From positions 4,235,501 through 4,299,500 of the forward strand of contig LR882958.1 of the NCBI GenBank assembly GCA_904830895.1: a stretch of 64,000 nucleotides of DNA, in the 5' to 3' direction. Both the position numbers and the translations under genes were made by a program. This stretch comes from Planktothrix rubescens CCAP 1459/22. Lineage in GTDB: Bacteria > Cyanobacteriota > Cyanobacteriia > Cyanobacteriales > Microcoleaceae. The notes below the pieces were generated by a model. The model made no database searches, was not told where the DNA came from, and saw nothing but the letters and a program-made list of their open reading frames with translations. How positions within the stretch are numbered: position 1 is the first letter of the stretch; each line of letters begins with the position of its first letter. Positions 47,762 to 57,124 of this stretch are shown piece after piece.

Positions 47762-48139
47762 TTAGTCAGAATTATTTTCTATTTGACTTTGTTGCTCGTA
47801 TTGCTCAATTACATTTTCAATGATTTTATTACTAACATCTGATAAATTTGATTTAGAATAAATGGTGGCTAGAATTATATTTTGTTCGGTTTTTAGATAA
47901 TAAATGACGCGATAACCACTACTTTTTCCTTTTTGAATATTGCTATTTTTGAGACGAACTTTGAATACTTGATATTTAACGCCTACTATTCTATCACCAG
48001 GGGTTTGACCTGATTGAAGTTGCTCGATTAAGGGTTGAATATCGGTACGAATTGAACGATAGGATTTAGCAAGTTCTCGCAAATCCCTTTTAAAGCGATG
48101 AGTTAGAGAAATTTCGATGGGTAAGGGTTCACTCTGCAT
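47762..48139 (-). CDS. RelE/ParE-family toxin
   Basis: 125 aa from ATG 48139. The ParE/RelE fold is suggested by ISLTHRFKRDLRELAKSYRSI, RIVGVKYQVFKVRLKNSN and GYRVIYYLKTEQNIILATIYSKSN. The gene overlaps the end of the upstream antitoxin gene by 11 bases, the classical translational coupling of type II toxin-antitoxin modules. RelE relatives cut mRNA at the ribosome; ParE relatives poison gyrase; I cannot tell which. The last 25 residues are a Gln/Asn-rich extension. It lies downstream of, and convergent with, the CHAT gene. Confidence 0.8.
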   Translation of the reverse strand: MQSEPLPIEISLTHRFKRDLRELAKSYRSIRTDIQPLIEQLQSGQTPGDRIVGVKYQVFKVRLKNSNIQKGKSSGYRVIYYLKTEQNIILATIYSKSNLSDVSNKIIENVIEQYEQQSQIENNSD

Positions 48140-48374
48140 CAATACCCTCCCACATTTCTGAAACAGAAATCGTCTGCCCTGTTAATGCTTCCTGCAACCC
48201 TTGCTGAATCCCTTCTATAACAATTTCGGTTGGGGTTTCATCAGGGTCTGGTTCGTCTTCATCGGACAGTAATAGAATAATCCGAACACGCTGTGGTTTG
48301 GTTACTTCTAGCAATTTATCAAGTGTAAGTTCCCCATTTTCATTAATTGTGGCTGTGGTTTCAATTGCTTTCAT
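48129..48374 (-). CDS. Antitoxin of the adjacent RelE/ParE-type module
   Basis: 81 aa, acidic. The N-terminus MKAIETTATINENGELTLDK is the AbrB/DUF2281-like start common in cyanobacterial antitoxins, followed by RVRIILLLSDEDEPD and a C-terminal helix that would bind the toxin. Antitoxin first and overlap with the toxin start support the pairing. The family call is by style only. Confidence 0.72.
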   Translation of the reverse strand: MKAIETTATINENGELTLDKLLEVTKPQRVRIILLLSDEDEPDPDETPTEIVIEGIQQGLQEALTGQTISVSEMWEGIDAE

Positions 48375-48714
48375 GGTAGGTGATGAAGTTGTTTAAATAA
48401 AGCTAGTTCAATATTTATTTGAGTTCAGAAATCTAATCTTTATACAACCTCCTCGGTAATCTTTTAGGTGTCTTTTTTAAAATAATACTGCTTAGAATAG
48501 CTTATCATATCTTTGATTAATTGTTGATTAAGGCCCATCCCAGATTCCGCAGGTCTGTGTGATAGTAGCAATATTGATTCCCTCTTGGCAACTTCTGAAG
48601 TAATTAAACAGTCTTGGAGGAGTAAGTGCCCGTCATTTGCTAATTTGGTGTGGAAACTCACCATACGGAATATAGATTTTTTGATCGAGATAGTGCATCT
48701 TAGTGATCATTATA
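48375..48714. other. Intergenic stretch, no supported gene
   Basis: About 340 bases between the antitoxin start and the DUF928 gene. It holds the divergent promoters by position, though no consensus boxes were convincing. A 66-codon minus-strand frame at 48464-48664 (LLLSHRPAESGMGLN) has no recognisable family and could be IS debris. Confidence 0.4.
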
Positions 48715-49521
48715 ATGGATATTTTAAAGAGGCATAATCCCATGGTTATCAAGTCTGTTGGTTCTTTGAGTCTGATTCTAGGCATTCTGTTGCCGACTGG
48801 CGCAAGTCTAGCGATTATGGCTTCACAGGGGAATAATCCGGTTAATGTTCCCATGCAAATCAGTTTAAACTTTCCCCCCGCACCCGATGGAGACGGGCCA
48901 GTGAGTACGGCTGGGGGAGGAACCCGAGGGGGTGAAACCCTTTCTGTCAGCGAATGTGGCCTTGGGAATACAAAAATGACCGCCTTAGTCCCCAGTCAGA
49001 AGACCTTAACGGTTTCTGCCCGTCCCACATTTTTTGTTTATGTTCCTGAATCTAAGGTAAAAACGGGTGAATTTGTTCTGATTAATAAAGAGGGCAAAGA
49101 TGTTTACAAAACAGTCGTGCAACTTCCTTTAAAACCAAGTATTTTGCAAATTCAACTCCCCGAAAATGTAACTTTAGAAACTGGAAGTCAATATAAATGG
49201 AGTTTTTCTATTACCTGTGAAAATGATGGACAGGAATTTGTTGATACCTTAAAGGTTTCTATTCAGCGAAATGAACTCAATCCTATATTCAAAAATGAAA
49301 TAGAAAAAGCTCAAAGTCCATTAAAAAAAGCCGAACTTTATGCTCGGGAAAACCTCTGGCAAGATACCTTAATGATCATGGCTCAGATGCGAAATACTGA
49401 ACCGGAATTATGGAAAGAACTTCTGACATCTATTAAGATTAATCAACAGATTGCCGAAGCTCCCTTTGCACCAGAAACAACGGTGAGTAATTCTGATCAT
49501 CAATCTAAATCTACACCCTAG
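48715..49521 (+). CDS. Exported DUF928 family protein
   Basis: 268 aa from ATG 48715 (GTG 48703 and ATG 48742 are alternatives). Signal peptide about 10-35 (SVGSLSLILGILLPTGASLA). The DUF928 pattern is clear: GGGTRGG, LVPSQKTLTVSARPTFFVYVPES, LPENVTLETGSQYKWSFSITC and the helical tail KKAELYARENLWQDTLMIMAQMR. The family is cyanobacterial and often linked to CHASE2/CHAT genes; function unknown. The CHASE2-cyclase gene follows after 32 bp, so they are an operon. Confidence 0.9.
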   Translation: MDILKRHNPMVIKSVGSLSLILGILLPTGASLAIMASQGNNPVNVPMQISLNFPPAPDGDGPVSTAGGGTRGGETLSVSECGLGNTKMTALVPSQKTLTVSARPTFFVYVPESKVKTGEFVLINKEGKDVYKTVVQLPLKPSILQIQLPENVTLETGSQYKWSFSITCENDGQEFVDTLKVSIQRNELNPIFKNEIEKAQSPLKKAELYARENLWQDTLMIMAQMRNTEPELWKELLTSIKINQQIAEAPFAPETTVSNSDHQSKSTP

Positions 49522-49553
49522 AAAGGTAAAGCATATATTCTAAAATAAGCTTA

Positions 49554-51818
49554 ATGAGGGCAAAAATCAGACAATTAGTGTGGGAGTGGCGCGGTGTTTG
49601 GATTACAACCCCAGTCATGGCAGGTTTAGTAATTCTACTGCGTTTTTCTGGGATTTTACAGTCCTGGGAATGGGCAGTTTATGACCAATATATGCGTCTA
49701 CGTCCCCCGGAACCTAGGGATAAAAGAATTGCGATTGTCGGGTTAGATGAAGCCGATATGAAATATATTGGCCAAGGTTATGTACCCGACCAAATTTATG
49801 CTCAATTAATCGAGAAATTAGTAGCCATGAAACCGACAGTTATTGGCTTAGACATTTATCGAGATTTACCCTTTGAACCCGGTCATAAACAGTTAATTAA
49901 AATCTTAGCAGAAACTCCCAATTTACTAGGAATTGAAAAAGTTGTAGGGGATAAATCCTTAGAATCCGTTGCCGCCCCTCCAATTTTGAAAGAAAAAAAT
50001 CGAGTAGCAGCTAATGATTTAATTTTAGATGAAGATAATATTATTCGGCGGGCGTTATTACTTATTAATAATACTCAGGGACAACCTTCCTACAGTTTAG
50101 GATTGTTTTTGGCAATGTTTTATTTAGATGCTCAAGGAATATCTCCAGAAATAGTCCCAGGAACTAATAATTGGTGGAAATTTAAAGATACTATTTTTAA
50201 ACCATTGTCTAAAAATGATGGGGGCTATGTAAGGGCTGATGCTGGAGGATATCAAATATTTTTAAATTATCGGGGATATAATCGCAGTTTTGAGATTGTT
50301 TCTTTTCAGGATATTTTAACCGATAAACTTCCTAAAGATTGGGGAAAAAATCGAATTATTTTAATCGGTTCCGTTGGGGAAAGTTTCAAAGATTTAATGT
50401 CCACTCCCTATACCTTGTCAGCAAACCAACGCATGGCGGGGGTGGAAGTTCATACCCATATTGCCAGTCAAATTATTAGTGCAGCCTTAGATAGTCGTCC
50501 GTTAATTAAGACGTTACCCGATACTTTAGAATGGATTTGGATATTTATTTGGTCAGCAGCAGGAGCAATTTTAACCTGGAAATTTCGGGCAACGTCTAAA
50601 GTACAATTATTAATTATTCGACAGGTTTTTATTTCAATTTTATCCACGACAATTTTACTGGGAAGTACCTATATTTTATTTATTCAAGGATGGTGGATTC
50701 CGGTGGTTCCTCCCTTTTTAGCTTTAGCGGGTTCAGCCATCGCCATTACCGCTTATATTGCCCGTTCCGCTTCGGATATTAGGAATATTTTTGGACGTTA
50801 TTTGAGTGCTGAAATTGTCTCTAATTTATTAGAAAGACCCGAAGGTTTAAAACTCGGAGGAGAACGCCGAAAAATCACCATTTTAACCTCGGATTTACGC
50901 GGATTTACGGCTCTTTCAGAACGTTTACAACCTGAAGAAGTAGTTAAAATTTTAAACTTTTATTTGTCCTGTATGGCCGATGTGATTACTACCTATCAAG
51001 GAACTATTGATGAGTTTATGGGGGATGGAATTTTAGTTTTATTTGGAGCTCCTACTTTACGGGAAGATGATGTTCAACGGGCGATTGCTTGTGCGGTAGC
51101 CATGCAATTAGCTATGCAGAAGGTGAATGAACAATTAGAAAAGTGGAATTTATCTCCTTTAGACATGGGAATTGGAATTAATACGGGGGAAGTTGTGGTA
51201 GGAAATATTGGGTCAGAAAAACGCACAAAATATGGAGTTGTAGGAAGTCAAGTTAATTTGACCTATCGGATTGAATCCTATACAACTGGAGGACAAATTT
51301 TAATCTCTGAAATGACATTAAATCAAGCGGGTCGGAATTTGATTAAGATTGAAAATCAAAAATTAGTTCAGCCCAAGGGAGTCAAAAAGTCTATTACTAT
51401 TTATGAAGTCGGGGGGATTTTAGGTAACTATAATCTATTTATTTCTAAACAAGAACAGCATTTTTATCCAATTCCAACTCCTATTTTATTACAATATTTT
51501 ATTTTAGAAGGAAAACATATCAGCGACAGTATTTTAATGGCAAGTTTAGTGGAATTATCGGAAAAAGGAGGTTTAATTGTTACGGAGGCGAATAATCATA
51601 TTATTCCTGGGGCTTTAGCAAATTTAAAACTTAATATTAAATTAAAATCAGAACAATGGAGTGATGATATTTATGCAAAAGTCCTAGAAAAATCGGCGAA
51701 ACCGGGAGCTTTTTATGTGGGGTTTACGGCTAAACCTCCAGAGGTAGAACAATATCTGAATCAACTTTATCAAACGATTAATGTGTTAAAAGTTGACCCC
51801 CATAGCCCCCCTAGTTAA
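49554..51818 (+). CDS. CHASE2-domain class III adenylate/guanylate cyclase
   Basis: 754 aa. A membrane segment near 20-32 is followed by an extracytoplasmic CHASE2 domain (about 35-300), three membrane helices (about 320-415) and a class III cyclase domain (about 435-610). Metal-binding Asp447 (TSDLRGFT) and Asp491 (EFMGDGIL) and the GINTGEVVVGNIGS region are present, so it should be active; cAMP is likelier than cGMP but not provable here. A C-terminal module of about 130 residues (after YEVGG) is extra, beta-rich and unidentified. Co-transcribed with DUF928. A cyclic-nucleotide-gated channel gene lies about 1.5 kb downstream. Confidence 0.94.
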   Translation: MRAKIRQLVWEWRGVWITTPVMAGLVILLRFSGILQSWEWAVYDQYMRLRPPEPRDKRIAIVGLDEADMKYIGQGYVPDQIYAQLIEKLVAMKPTVIGLDIYRDLPFEPGHKQLIKILAETPNLLGIEKVVGDKSLESVAAPPILKEKNRVAANDLILDEDNIIRRALLLINNTQGQPSYSLGLFLAMFYLDAQGISPEIVPGTNNWWKFKDTIFKPLSKNDGGYVRADAGGYQIFLNYRGYNRSFEIVSFQDILTDKLPKDWGKNRIILIGSVGESFKDLMSTPYTLSANQRMAGVEVHTHIASQIISAALDSRPLIKTLPDTLEWIWIFIWSAAGAILTWKFRATSKVQLLIIRQVFISILSTTILLGSTYILFIQGWWIPVVPPFLALAGSAIAITAYIARSASDIRNIFGRYLSAEIVSNLLERPEGLKLGGERRKITILTSDLRGFTALSERLQPEEVVKILNFYLSCMADVITTYQGTIDEFMGDGILVLFGAPTLREDDVQRAIACAVAMQLAMQKVNEQLEKWNLSPLDMGIGINTGEVVVGNIGSEKRTKYGVVGSQVNLTYRIESYTTGGQILISEMTLNQAGRNLIKIENQKLVQPKGVKKSITIYEVGGILGNYNLFISKQEQHFYPIPTPILLQYFILEGKHISDSILMASLVELSEKGGLIVTEANNHIIPGALANLKLNIKLKSEQWSDDIYAKVLEKSAKPGAFYVGFTAKPPEVEQYLNQLYQTINVLKVDPHSPPS

Positions 51819-51897
51819 TGCAGGGCTGTTTCAAACCCAAGTCAAAGATTGAAACGTATCAACACTATTCTAAAGTTTTCTAGGCAAAAAAACTGTT

Positions 51898-52905
51898 CTA
51901 GGATAACTGATTTATTGCATCATCTAATAATTCCCATCCTTGAGCAACGGTTTCAATTCTGGCCAAATGATCCCGTAATTCATGCGCCCCAGGAAACCCT
52001 TTAGCATACCAGGTTAAATGTTTTCGAGATTGATAAATTCCCCGTTCACCCTTATATTCCCACAACGCTTGGAGGTGTTCTTTTGCACATTGCAACCGTT
52101 CAATTACGGAGGGAAGGGTTTTAAATTCTCCGGTTTTCAAAAAATAGTCAATTTCTCCAACTAAAAACGGATAACCCAGAGTTCCTCGTGAACACATTAC
52201 CCCATCAGCGCCCGTTTCTTGTAAACATTGAATCGCCGTTTCTACGGAAAAAATATCGCCATTGGCAATCACTGGAATCCTTAACTGTTCCTTAACCTGT
52301 CGAATCCAGTCCCATTTTGCCTGACCGTGATAACCTTGGGCGCGGGTGCGGGCGTGAATGGTGATCATTTTTGCCCCCGCATCCTGCATTCTACGGGCAA
52401 AATCTAAAATTGTGATTTCTTCATCACTCCAACCAATCCGGGTTTTTACGGTGACGGGCACATCCACGGCCGCCACCACTGACCGAATAATAGTTTCTGC
52501 CATTTCCGGTTGTCGCAATAACGAAGAACCGCCCCCATTTTTCGTAATTTTATTAACAGGACAACCCATATTAATATCAATAGTATCGGCTCCTTCTTGA
52601 ACGGCTTTTTGGGCGGCTTCGGCTAAAAAATCGGGGCGACAATCGAATAATTGAATACTAATTGGGCGTTCCTTGGGGTCAACTTCCATGATTTTTGGAA
52701 GTCCCCGAACATGACAGACTTCGCTGGCGTGAACCATTTCGGTGTACATCATGGAGTCGGGGGCGTAGCGACGCACTAAGCGCCGAAAGACCAAATCTGT
52801 GACACCGGATAGGGGGGATTGGAGGACACGACTGTTGACTTCTACAGTACCAATTTTTAGGGGTGTGGATAAACGTTGTTTCAATTCTGGGGAAAGAACA
52901 ATCAT
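51898..52905 (-). CDS. dusB: tRNA-dihydrouridine synthase DusB
   Basis: 335 aa flavoenzyme that reduces uridines in the tRNA D-loop. FMN-barrel motifs: LQSPLSGVTDLVFRRLVRRY, SIQLFDCRPD, DTIDINMGCPVNKITKNGGGSSLL (with the catalytic Cys), TVKTRIGWSDEE, TIHARTRAQGYHG and PVIANGDIF. Length is normal. Convergent with the cyclase gene and divergent from the small membrane protein. Confidence 0.95.
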   Translation of the reverse strand: MIVLSPELKQRLSTPLKIGTVEVNSRVLQSPLSGVTDLVFRRLVRRYAPDSMMYTEMVHASEVCHVRGLPKIMEVDPKERPISIQLFDCRPDFLAEAAQKAVQEGADTIDINMGCPVNKITKNGGGSSLLRQPEMAETIIRSVVAAVDVPVTVKTRIGWSDEEITILDFARRMQDAGAKMITIHARTRAQGYHGQAKWDWIRQVKEQLRIPVIANGDIFSVETAIQCLQETGADGVMCSRGTLGYPFLVGEIDYFLKTGEFKTLPSVIERLQCAKEHLQALWEYKGERGIYQSRKHLTWYAKGFPGAHELRDHLARIETVAQGWELLDDAINQLS

Positions 52906-52983
52906 GGTTAAAAGGGAACAAAGTAAGTCCGAGTATCTCTATAATAGAATGAGTTAACGGTTTAAATCATTTTGGATTTTATT

Positions 52984-53268
52984 ATGAATTTTCCCTCAAA
53001 TAATCCTGACCCGTTTCATCAAAATGGCAACGCGAATAAATTGCACTTTCCCCAACCCGAACCGAGTGAAGTTTCTGAAGAAATTGAAGATGTTGAAGCC
53101 AAAAAACATGACCCTAGAACCTTAGAAATTATTCAACGTTCGTTTATTATTTTAACGGTGATTGGGTTGGTTTTTGGGGTGTTTATGGCGGCGGGGGTTT
53201 TGTATTTGATGCAGAGATTTAATATTACTGGTCGTCCGGCACAATTGGAACAGCCGATTAATAGATAA
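52984..53268 (+). CDS. Small single-span membrane protein
   Basis: 94 aa from ATG 52984 rather than TTG 52972. A polar, acidic N-terminus (about 1-55) is followed by one membrane segment (about 58-80, FIILTVIGLVFGVFMAAGVLYLM). I do not recognise it, but codon use and position between two divergent and convergent genes make it credible. No functional hint from neighbours. Confidence 0.65.
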   Translation: MNFPSNNPDPFHQNGNANKLHFPQPEPSEVSEEIEDVEAKKHDPRTLEIIQRSFIILTVIGLVFGVFMAAGVLYLMQRFNITGRPAQLEQPINR

Positions 53269-53330
53269 ATCATCAGTGATTAGCATTTTTTCTCTAATTT
53301 CGGGCTAATCACTGGATTAATTTAGGATAA

Positions 53331-54701
53331 TTAATCTCTAACTTGATATCGTTTTTCGGCAATTTCTTTAACTTTTTCTGAAAATTGTGGATAATTTTCT
53401 AAAACTTTATTAAAGTCTTCTTTATATAAAACAAATAACTCACAATAAGTTAAGGTTTTCACTGAAGCCGTGCGACGACTATCATAAAGTAAGGCAATTT
53501 CACCAAAAAATGAACCCGCCACCATGACGGTATAAACTTTTCCGGTTTTTTCAGAAAAGGCTTGTAATTGTCCTCGTTTGACAAAGTACATTTCATGGCC
53601 AATTTGTTCTTCTCGAATTACATAGTCATTAGGGGGTAAAATTCTCGGTTTTAATTTAATTACTAAATCTTCAATAAAACAGGGTTCAGCGTCCTGGAAA
53701 ATAGGAACTTTTTCTAATAGTTCTTGATAGAGATAGCAATAGATTTGTGTTTTAATAGAGTGAGGAAGTTCATCTAATAATTCAAAATCTAGGGATATAT
53801 CTCGATTATATTCCCACATATATTGGTAATAGTCTAAGACATTTTTTTGTAAAGAGCGGGGGATTTTTCTTTCCCACATATAGGATTGAACTTGACCTAA
53901 TTTATCTCGAAATCGGTTTTTACTTGCATCTAAATTAGAAATTATTGCTGCTACATTCCCAATGATGAAAGCATACAGTGATACACCCAAAAACATCACT
54001 GTAAATGTAAAGATAAGTTCGATATTATTTTTAGGCGTAATATCACCATAACCTACGGTTGTTAAAGTTGTGATTGACCAATATAAGGAATGTAAATATT
54101 GTGTTGTTGTATTTTCTAAATACAGATCATTAATTTGTAGCCAAGATTTTCCTGATTGTCCAGTTATATTCCCAATAAAAAACCACAAACAGGCTATCCA
54201 ATGGTCAATTAGAAATACAATAATTAATAATTCAATCATCCGAATAACGGCAGAATTAAAATAAACATTATTATCCCATTTTCTAAATATCAAGAAACAT
54301 TGAGGAAACCTTAAAAATCTAGGTATTCTAGCTAAACTTATTAAAATTAGAGAGGTATTTGGTAAAAATAAATATATCAAAATATCTATCGGTAAACTCG
54401 CTAATATATTAGATTTAAAATCCGTATTTCGATAATAATAGCTGATTTTTTGTTTATCTTTAATGACTTCTCCCTCATCAATATAGCCAACATGAAATCT
54501 CAAAAAAATATCTGCAATTAAAATAAAATCTGCTAGACAATCTATTAGAAACCAAAAATCAAAAATTATGGCATGAAACGCCATACGAAAGGGAATAACA
54601 AAACAATTATATAGGGTGACAAAAACCAGTAAGGCTTCCCAAACAGTCAAGGATTTTGATTCCGGGTGTAAAGACGGGATACGAGACAGGAAAGATAACA
54701 T
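53331..54701 (-). CDS. Cyclic-nucleotide-gated K+ channel
   Basis: 456 aa. Six membrane segments (about 20-245), a pore with the K+ filter TTVGYGD (about 213), then a C-linker (about 250-310) and a cyclic-nucleotide-binding domain (about 320-440) with the phosphate-binding cassette FGEIALLYDSRRTASV. The basic S4-like helix (ARIPRFLRFPQCFLIFRKW) has several Arg/Lys, as in HCN/EAG channels. It should pass K+ when cAMP or cGMP binds. A class III cyclase is encoded nearby, giving a possible source of ligand (inference). Confidence 0.93.
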   Translation of the reverse strand: MLSFLSRIPSLHPESKSLTVWEALLVFVTLYNCFVIPFRMAFHAIIFDFWFLIDCLADFILIADIFLRFHVGYIDEGEVIKDKQKISYYYRNTDFKSNILASLPIDILIYLFLPNTSLILISLARIPRFLRFPQCFLIFRKWDNNVYFNSAVIRMIELLIIVFLIDHWIACLWFFIGNITGQSGKSWLQINDLYLENTTTQYLHSLYWSITTLTTVGYGDITPKNNIELIFTFTVMFLGVSLYAFIIGNVAAIISNLDASKNRFRDKLGQVQSYMWERKIPRSLQKNVLDYYQYMWEYNRDISLDFELLDELPHSIKTQIYCYLYQELLEKVPIFQDAEPCFIEDLVIKLKPRILPPNDYVIREEQIGHEMYFVKRGQLQAFSEKTGKVYTVMVAGSFFGEIALLYDSRRTASVKTLTYCELFVLYKEDFNKVLENYPQFSEKVKEIAEKRYQVRD

Positions 54702-54796
54702 TGAAATAATAAATTTAATCTTTAATAAAATTATATCGCTATTTTTATGCTAAAATTAGCACAAGCTAAATATTACAGTTAATCCAAATTTAACTC

Positions 54797-55783
54797 ATGA
54801 TTCAAACAACGCTGACCTCGTTTTCACAAAAACTCGGTTTTCCCCTCACAAAACAACCGATTACAATATTACAAATTAATTTAGGAAAACGCTGTAATCT
54901 AGCTTGTAACCATTGTCATGTCGAAGCTGGGCCAAAACGTACCGAAGAACTGAACCCTGAGATTAGTTTACAATTAATTGAATTAATTAATCGGTTTCCC
55001 CAAATTCAAACGGTAGATTTAACCGGAGGGGCACCAGAAATGAATTATGGATTTAAACCTTTAGTAGAAGCAGCAAGAAAAAGCAAAAAACAAGTAATTG
55101 TTAGGTCTAATTTAACCCTTTATTTTGTCCCAGGTTATGAAGATATCCCCGAATATTGTGCAGATAATCAATTAAGAATTGTTGCATCTTTGCCTTGTTA
55201 TTTAGAAAATAATGTAGATAAAATGCGAGGGAAAGGAGTATATCAGGATTCAATTCAAGCTATTCAATGGTTAAACCGTTTGGGCTATGGTAAAACACCG
55301 GAATTAATCTTAGACTTAGTTTATAATCCCGCCCTACCAACCTCCGAAAAGTTCACCTTACCGCCGGAACAATCTCAACTTGAAAAGGCGTATAAAGATT
55401 ATTTAAAACAACAGTTTGATATCAATTTTAATCAACTATTAACGATTACAAATTTACCCATCGGGCGCACAAAGTCTTATTTACAGCAGAAAAAATTAGA
55501 ATCTTCCTATTTAGAATTTTTAGAATCTAATTATAATCCCGAAACAGTGTCTAATTTAATGTGTCGTCATCAATTATCTATTGATTATCAAGGTTATATT
55601 TATGATTGTGATTTTAACCAAATGGAAAATATTCCCGCCCGCAATGCTTCAGGAAAAATCTTAACGGTCAGTGATTTATTAGATGCTAATAATTTAGATT
55701 TAATTGAAACGGTAAAAACAGCTTCCTATTGTTATGGATGTACCGCCGGATGTGGTTCTAGTTGTGGGGGATCTTTAGTTTGA
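54797..55783 (+). CDS. arsS: Arsenosugar biosynthesis radical SAM protein ArsS
   Basis: 328 aa. The radical-SAM cluster site CNLACNHC (Cys33, 37, 40) is followed by DLTGGAPEMN, VRSNLTLYFVPG and the DUF3641-type C-terminus with GYIYDCDFNQM and CYGCTAGCGSSCGG, which bind further iron-sulfur clusters. ArsS acts after ArsM in forming oxo-arsenosugars from methylated arsenic. No arsM is in this window. The TVP38-type membrane protein gene 138 bp downstream is a common companion of arsS in cyanobacteria (from memory). Some ArsS proteins carry Sec near the C-terminus; here the TGA is a plain stop. Confidence 0.9.
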   Translation: MIQTTLTSFSQKLGFPLTKQPITILQINLGKRCNLACNHCHVEAGPKRTEELNPEISLQLIELINRFPQIQTVDLTGGAPEMNYGFKPLVEAARKSKKQVIVRSNLTLYFVPGYEDIPEYCADNQLRIVASLPCYLENNVDKMRGKGVYQDSIQAIQWLNRLGYGKTPELILDLVYNPALPTSEKFTLPPEQSQLEKAYKDYLKQQFDINFNQLLTITNLPIGRTKSYLQQKKLESSYLEFLESNYNPETVSNLMCRHQLSIDYQGYIYDCDFNQMENIPARNASGKILTVSDLLDANNLDLIETVKTASYCYGCTAGCGSSCGGSLV

Positions 55784-55832
55784 AATTATAGCAGTTAGTG
55801 TTCTAATTTTAACATAGTTAAGCCTAATTTAA

Positions 55833-55856
55833 CCACAAAGACACAAAGACACAAAG
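55833..55856. repeat. Octamer tandem repeat (ACACAAAG)x3
   Basis: Three near-perfect octamers between arsS and the TVP38 gene; another STRR-type repeat. Confidence 0.75.
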
Positions 55857-55921
55857 AAGATAAAGAAGTTGTCAAAACTAACCTGCTCAGGGCTATAATT
55901 TTAAATACTTGGGAGAATAAA

Positions 55922-56539
55922 ATGGGCGTTCAAGACTTATTAAAAAATCTCTTAGATTGGGTGGCAAATTTGGGCTTTTGGGGGCCAGCAGCATTTATTA
56001 TTATCTACAATTTAGCTACAATATTATTTGTCCCTGGTTCTCTATTAACCTTGGGTGCGGGAGTTGTTTTTGGGGTATTTTGGGGTTCAATTTATGTTTC
56101 TATTGGTTCAGTAATTGGAGCTACCTTTGCTTTTTTAATTGGACGATATTTTGCCAGGGATTGGGTTGCTAAGAAACTAGAAAATCACGAGCAATTTAAA
56201 GCTATTGATCAAGCGGTGGGTCAAGAGGGATGGAAAATTGTGGGTTTAACTCGTCTTTCTCCAATATTTCCATTTAATTTACTTAATTATGCTTTTGGAC
56301 TAACGAATGTTTCTTTAAAAGATTATTTTTTAGCTTCTTGGATTGGGATGTTACCCGGTACAATTTTATATGTTTATGTGGGATCTTTAATCGGAAGTTT
56401 AGCCCAGTTAGGAATGGGGGAGCGATCGCGTACCTCGGTAGAATGGTTATTCTATGGAATGGGGTTAATCGTAACGGTAATCGTTACAATTTATATCACT
56501 AAAATTGCCCAAAATGCTCTAAATCAAAAAATTAAATAG
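55922..56539 (+). CDS. TVP38/TMEM64 (DedA/VTT domain) membrane protein
   Basis: 205 aa, four to five hydrophobic segments (20-45, 50-80, 135-165, 172-197). The VTT-domain signature is complete: FVPGSLLTLGAGVVFG, AFLIGRYFARDWV and RLSPIFPFNLLNYAFGLTNVSLKDYFLASWIGMLPGTILYVYVGSL. Members are likely lipid scramblases or ion-linked transporters. Position after arsS suggests a link to arsenic handling (inference). A strong hairpin closes the gene. Confidence 0.92.
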   Translation: MGVQDLLKNLLDWVANLGFWGPAAFIIIYNLATILFVPGSLLTLGAGVVFGVFWGSIYVSIGSVIGATFAFLIGRYFARDWVAKKLENHEQFKAIDQAVGQEGWKIVGLTRLSPIFPFNLLNYAFGLTNVSLKDYFLASWIGMLPGTILYVYVGSLIGSLAQLGMGERSRTSVEWLFYGMGLIVTVIVTIYITKIAQNALNQKIK

Positions 56540-56559
56540 GTGGAAGTTTCCACCTATTT
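56534..56559. terminator. Bidirectional terminator hairpin
   Basis: Perfect 12-base arms AAATAGGTGGAA / TTCCACCTATTT around GT (effective loop about four), with a T run on the plus side and an A run on the minus side. Lies between two convergent genes. Confidence 0.85.
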
Positions 56560-56572
56560 TTACTTAGATTAA

Positions 56573-57124
56573 TTAGGCTTCTGGTGGTGTAGATTCGGCA
56601 TCAACATTGAGAGTTTTTGCTGTTGTTTCCAGTTGAGAAGCAATATCAGATTTAATCGAACGTTTATACAATTTTCCGGCATACTCATCTAAAGTTTCCG
56701 TTAACTTATCTACCCAAGTATGCTCAACTAAGGCAATAATAGCTGAACTTCCAGGGGTTAAAGATTCAGAAAGTTCTTTCAGATCTTCTTGAGGAAATCC
56801 CAAATCAATAAAATGAGTAATTAAGGCTCCAACTCCCGCCCCACCTGCGGTTAAAGCAATTATTCCTAACGCTCCAATCGGGTTGAATAGGGCAATTAAT
56901 CCCGCCGTAATTCCGCCAATAATTGCTCCACCTTTAGCATCGGTATCTCCGGTTTCACTAATGGCAACTTTCCCTTTTTCATTTTTAACCATAACCGCAG
57001 CATTGACAATAGAAATAATCCCTTGTATTTGCAATTCCTTGAGTTCTTTTAGAACTTCTTTGGCTTTTTCTTGCTCAGGGTAAGCAACAACAACTAAAGT
57101 TGTTAAATCTTCCGAATAAGTCAT
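56573..57124 (-). CDS. DUF1269 family protein
   Basis: 183 aa. DUF1269 pattern: LVVVAYPEQEKAKEVLKELKEL, then a glycine-rich helix GGAIIGGITAGLIALFNPIGALGIIALTAGGAGVGALI (about 65-105), then GFPQEDLKELSESLTPGSSAIIALVEHTW. The glycine-rich part may sit in or on a membrane. Family function is unknown, although members are often stress-linked. Confidence 0.88.
   Translation of the reverse strand: MTYSEDLTTLVVVAYPEQEKAKEVLKELKELQIQGIISIVNAAVMVKNEKGKVAISETGDTDAKGGAIIGGITAGLIALFNPIGALGIIALTAGGAGVGALITHFIDLGFPQEDLKELSESLTPGSSAIIALVEHTWVDKLTETLDEYAGKLYKRSIKSDIASQLETTAKTLNVDAESTPPEA

Noticed and set aside
55724-55783. Possible selenocysteine TGA at the arsS end
   Set aside because: The TGA follows LV after the complete Cys motifs; no conserved coding continues and no SECIS-like hairpin was seen.
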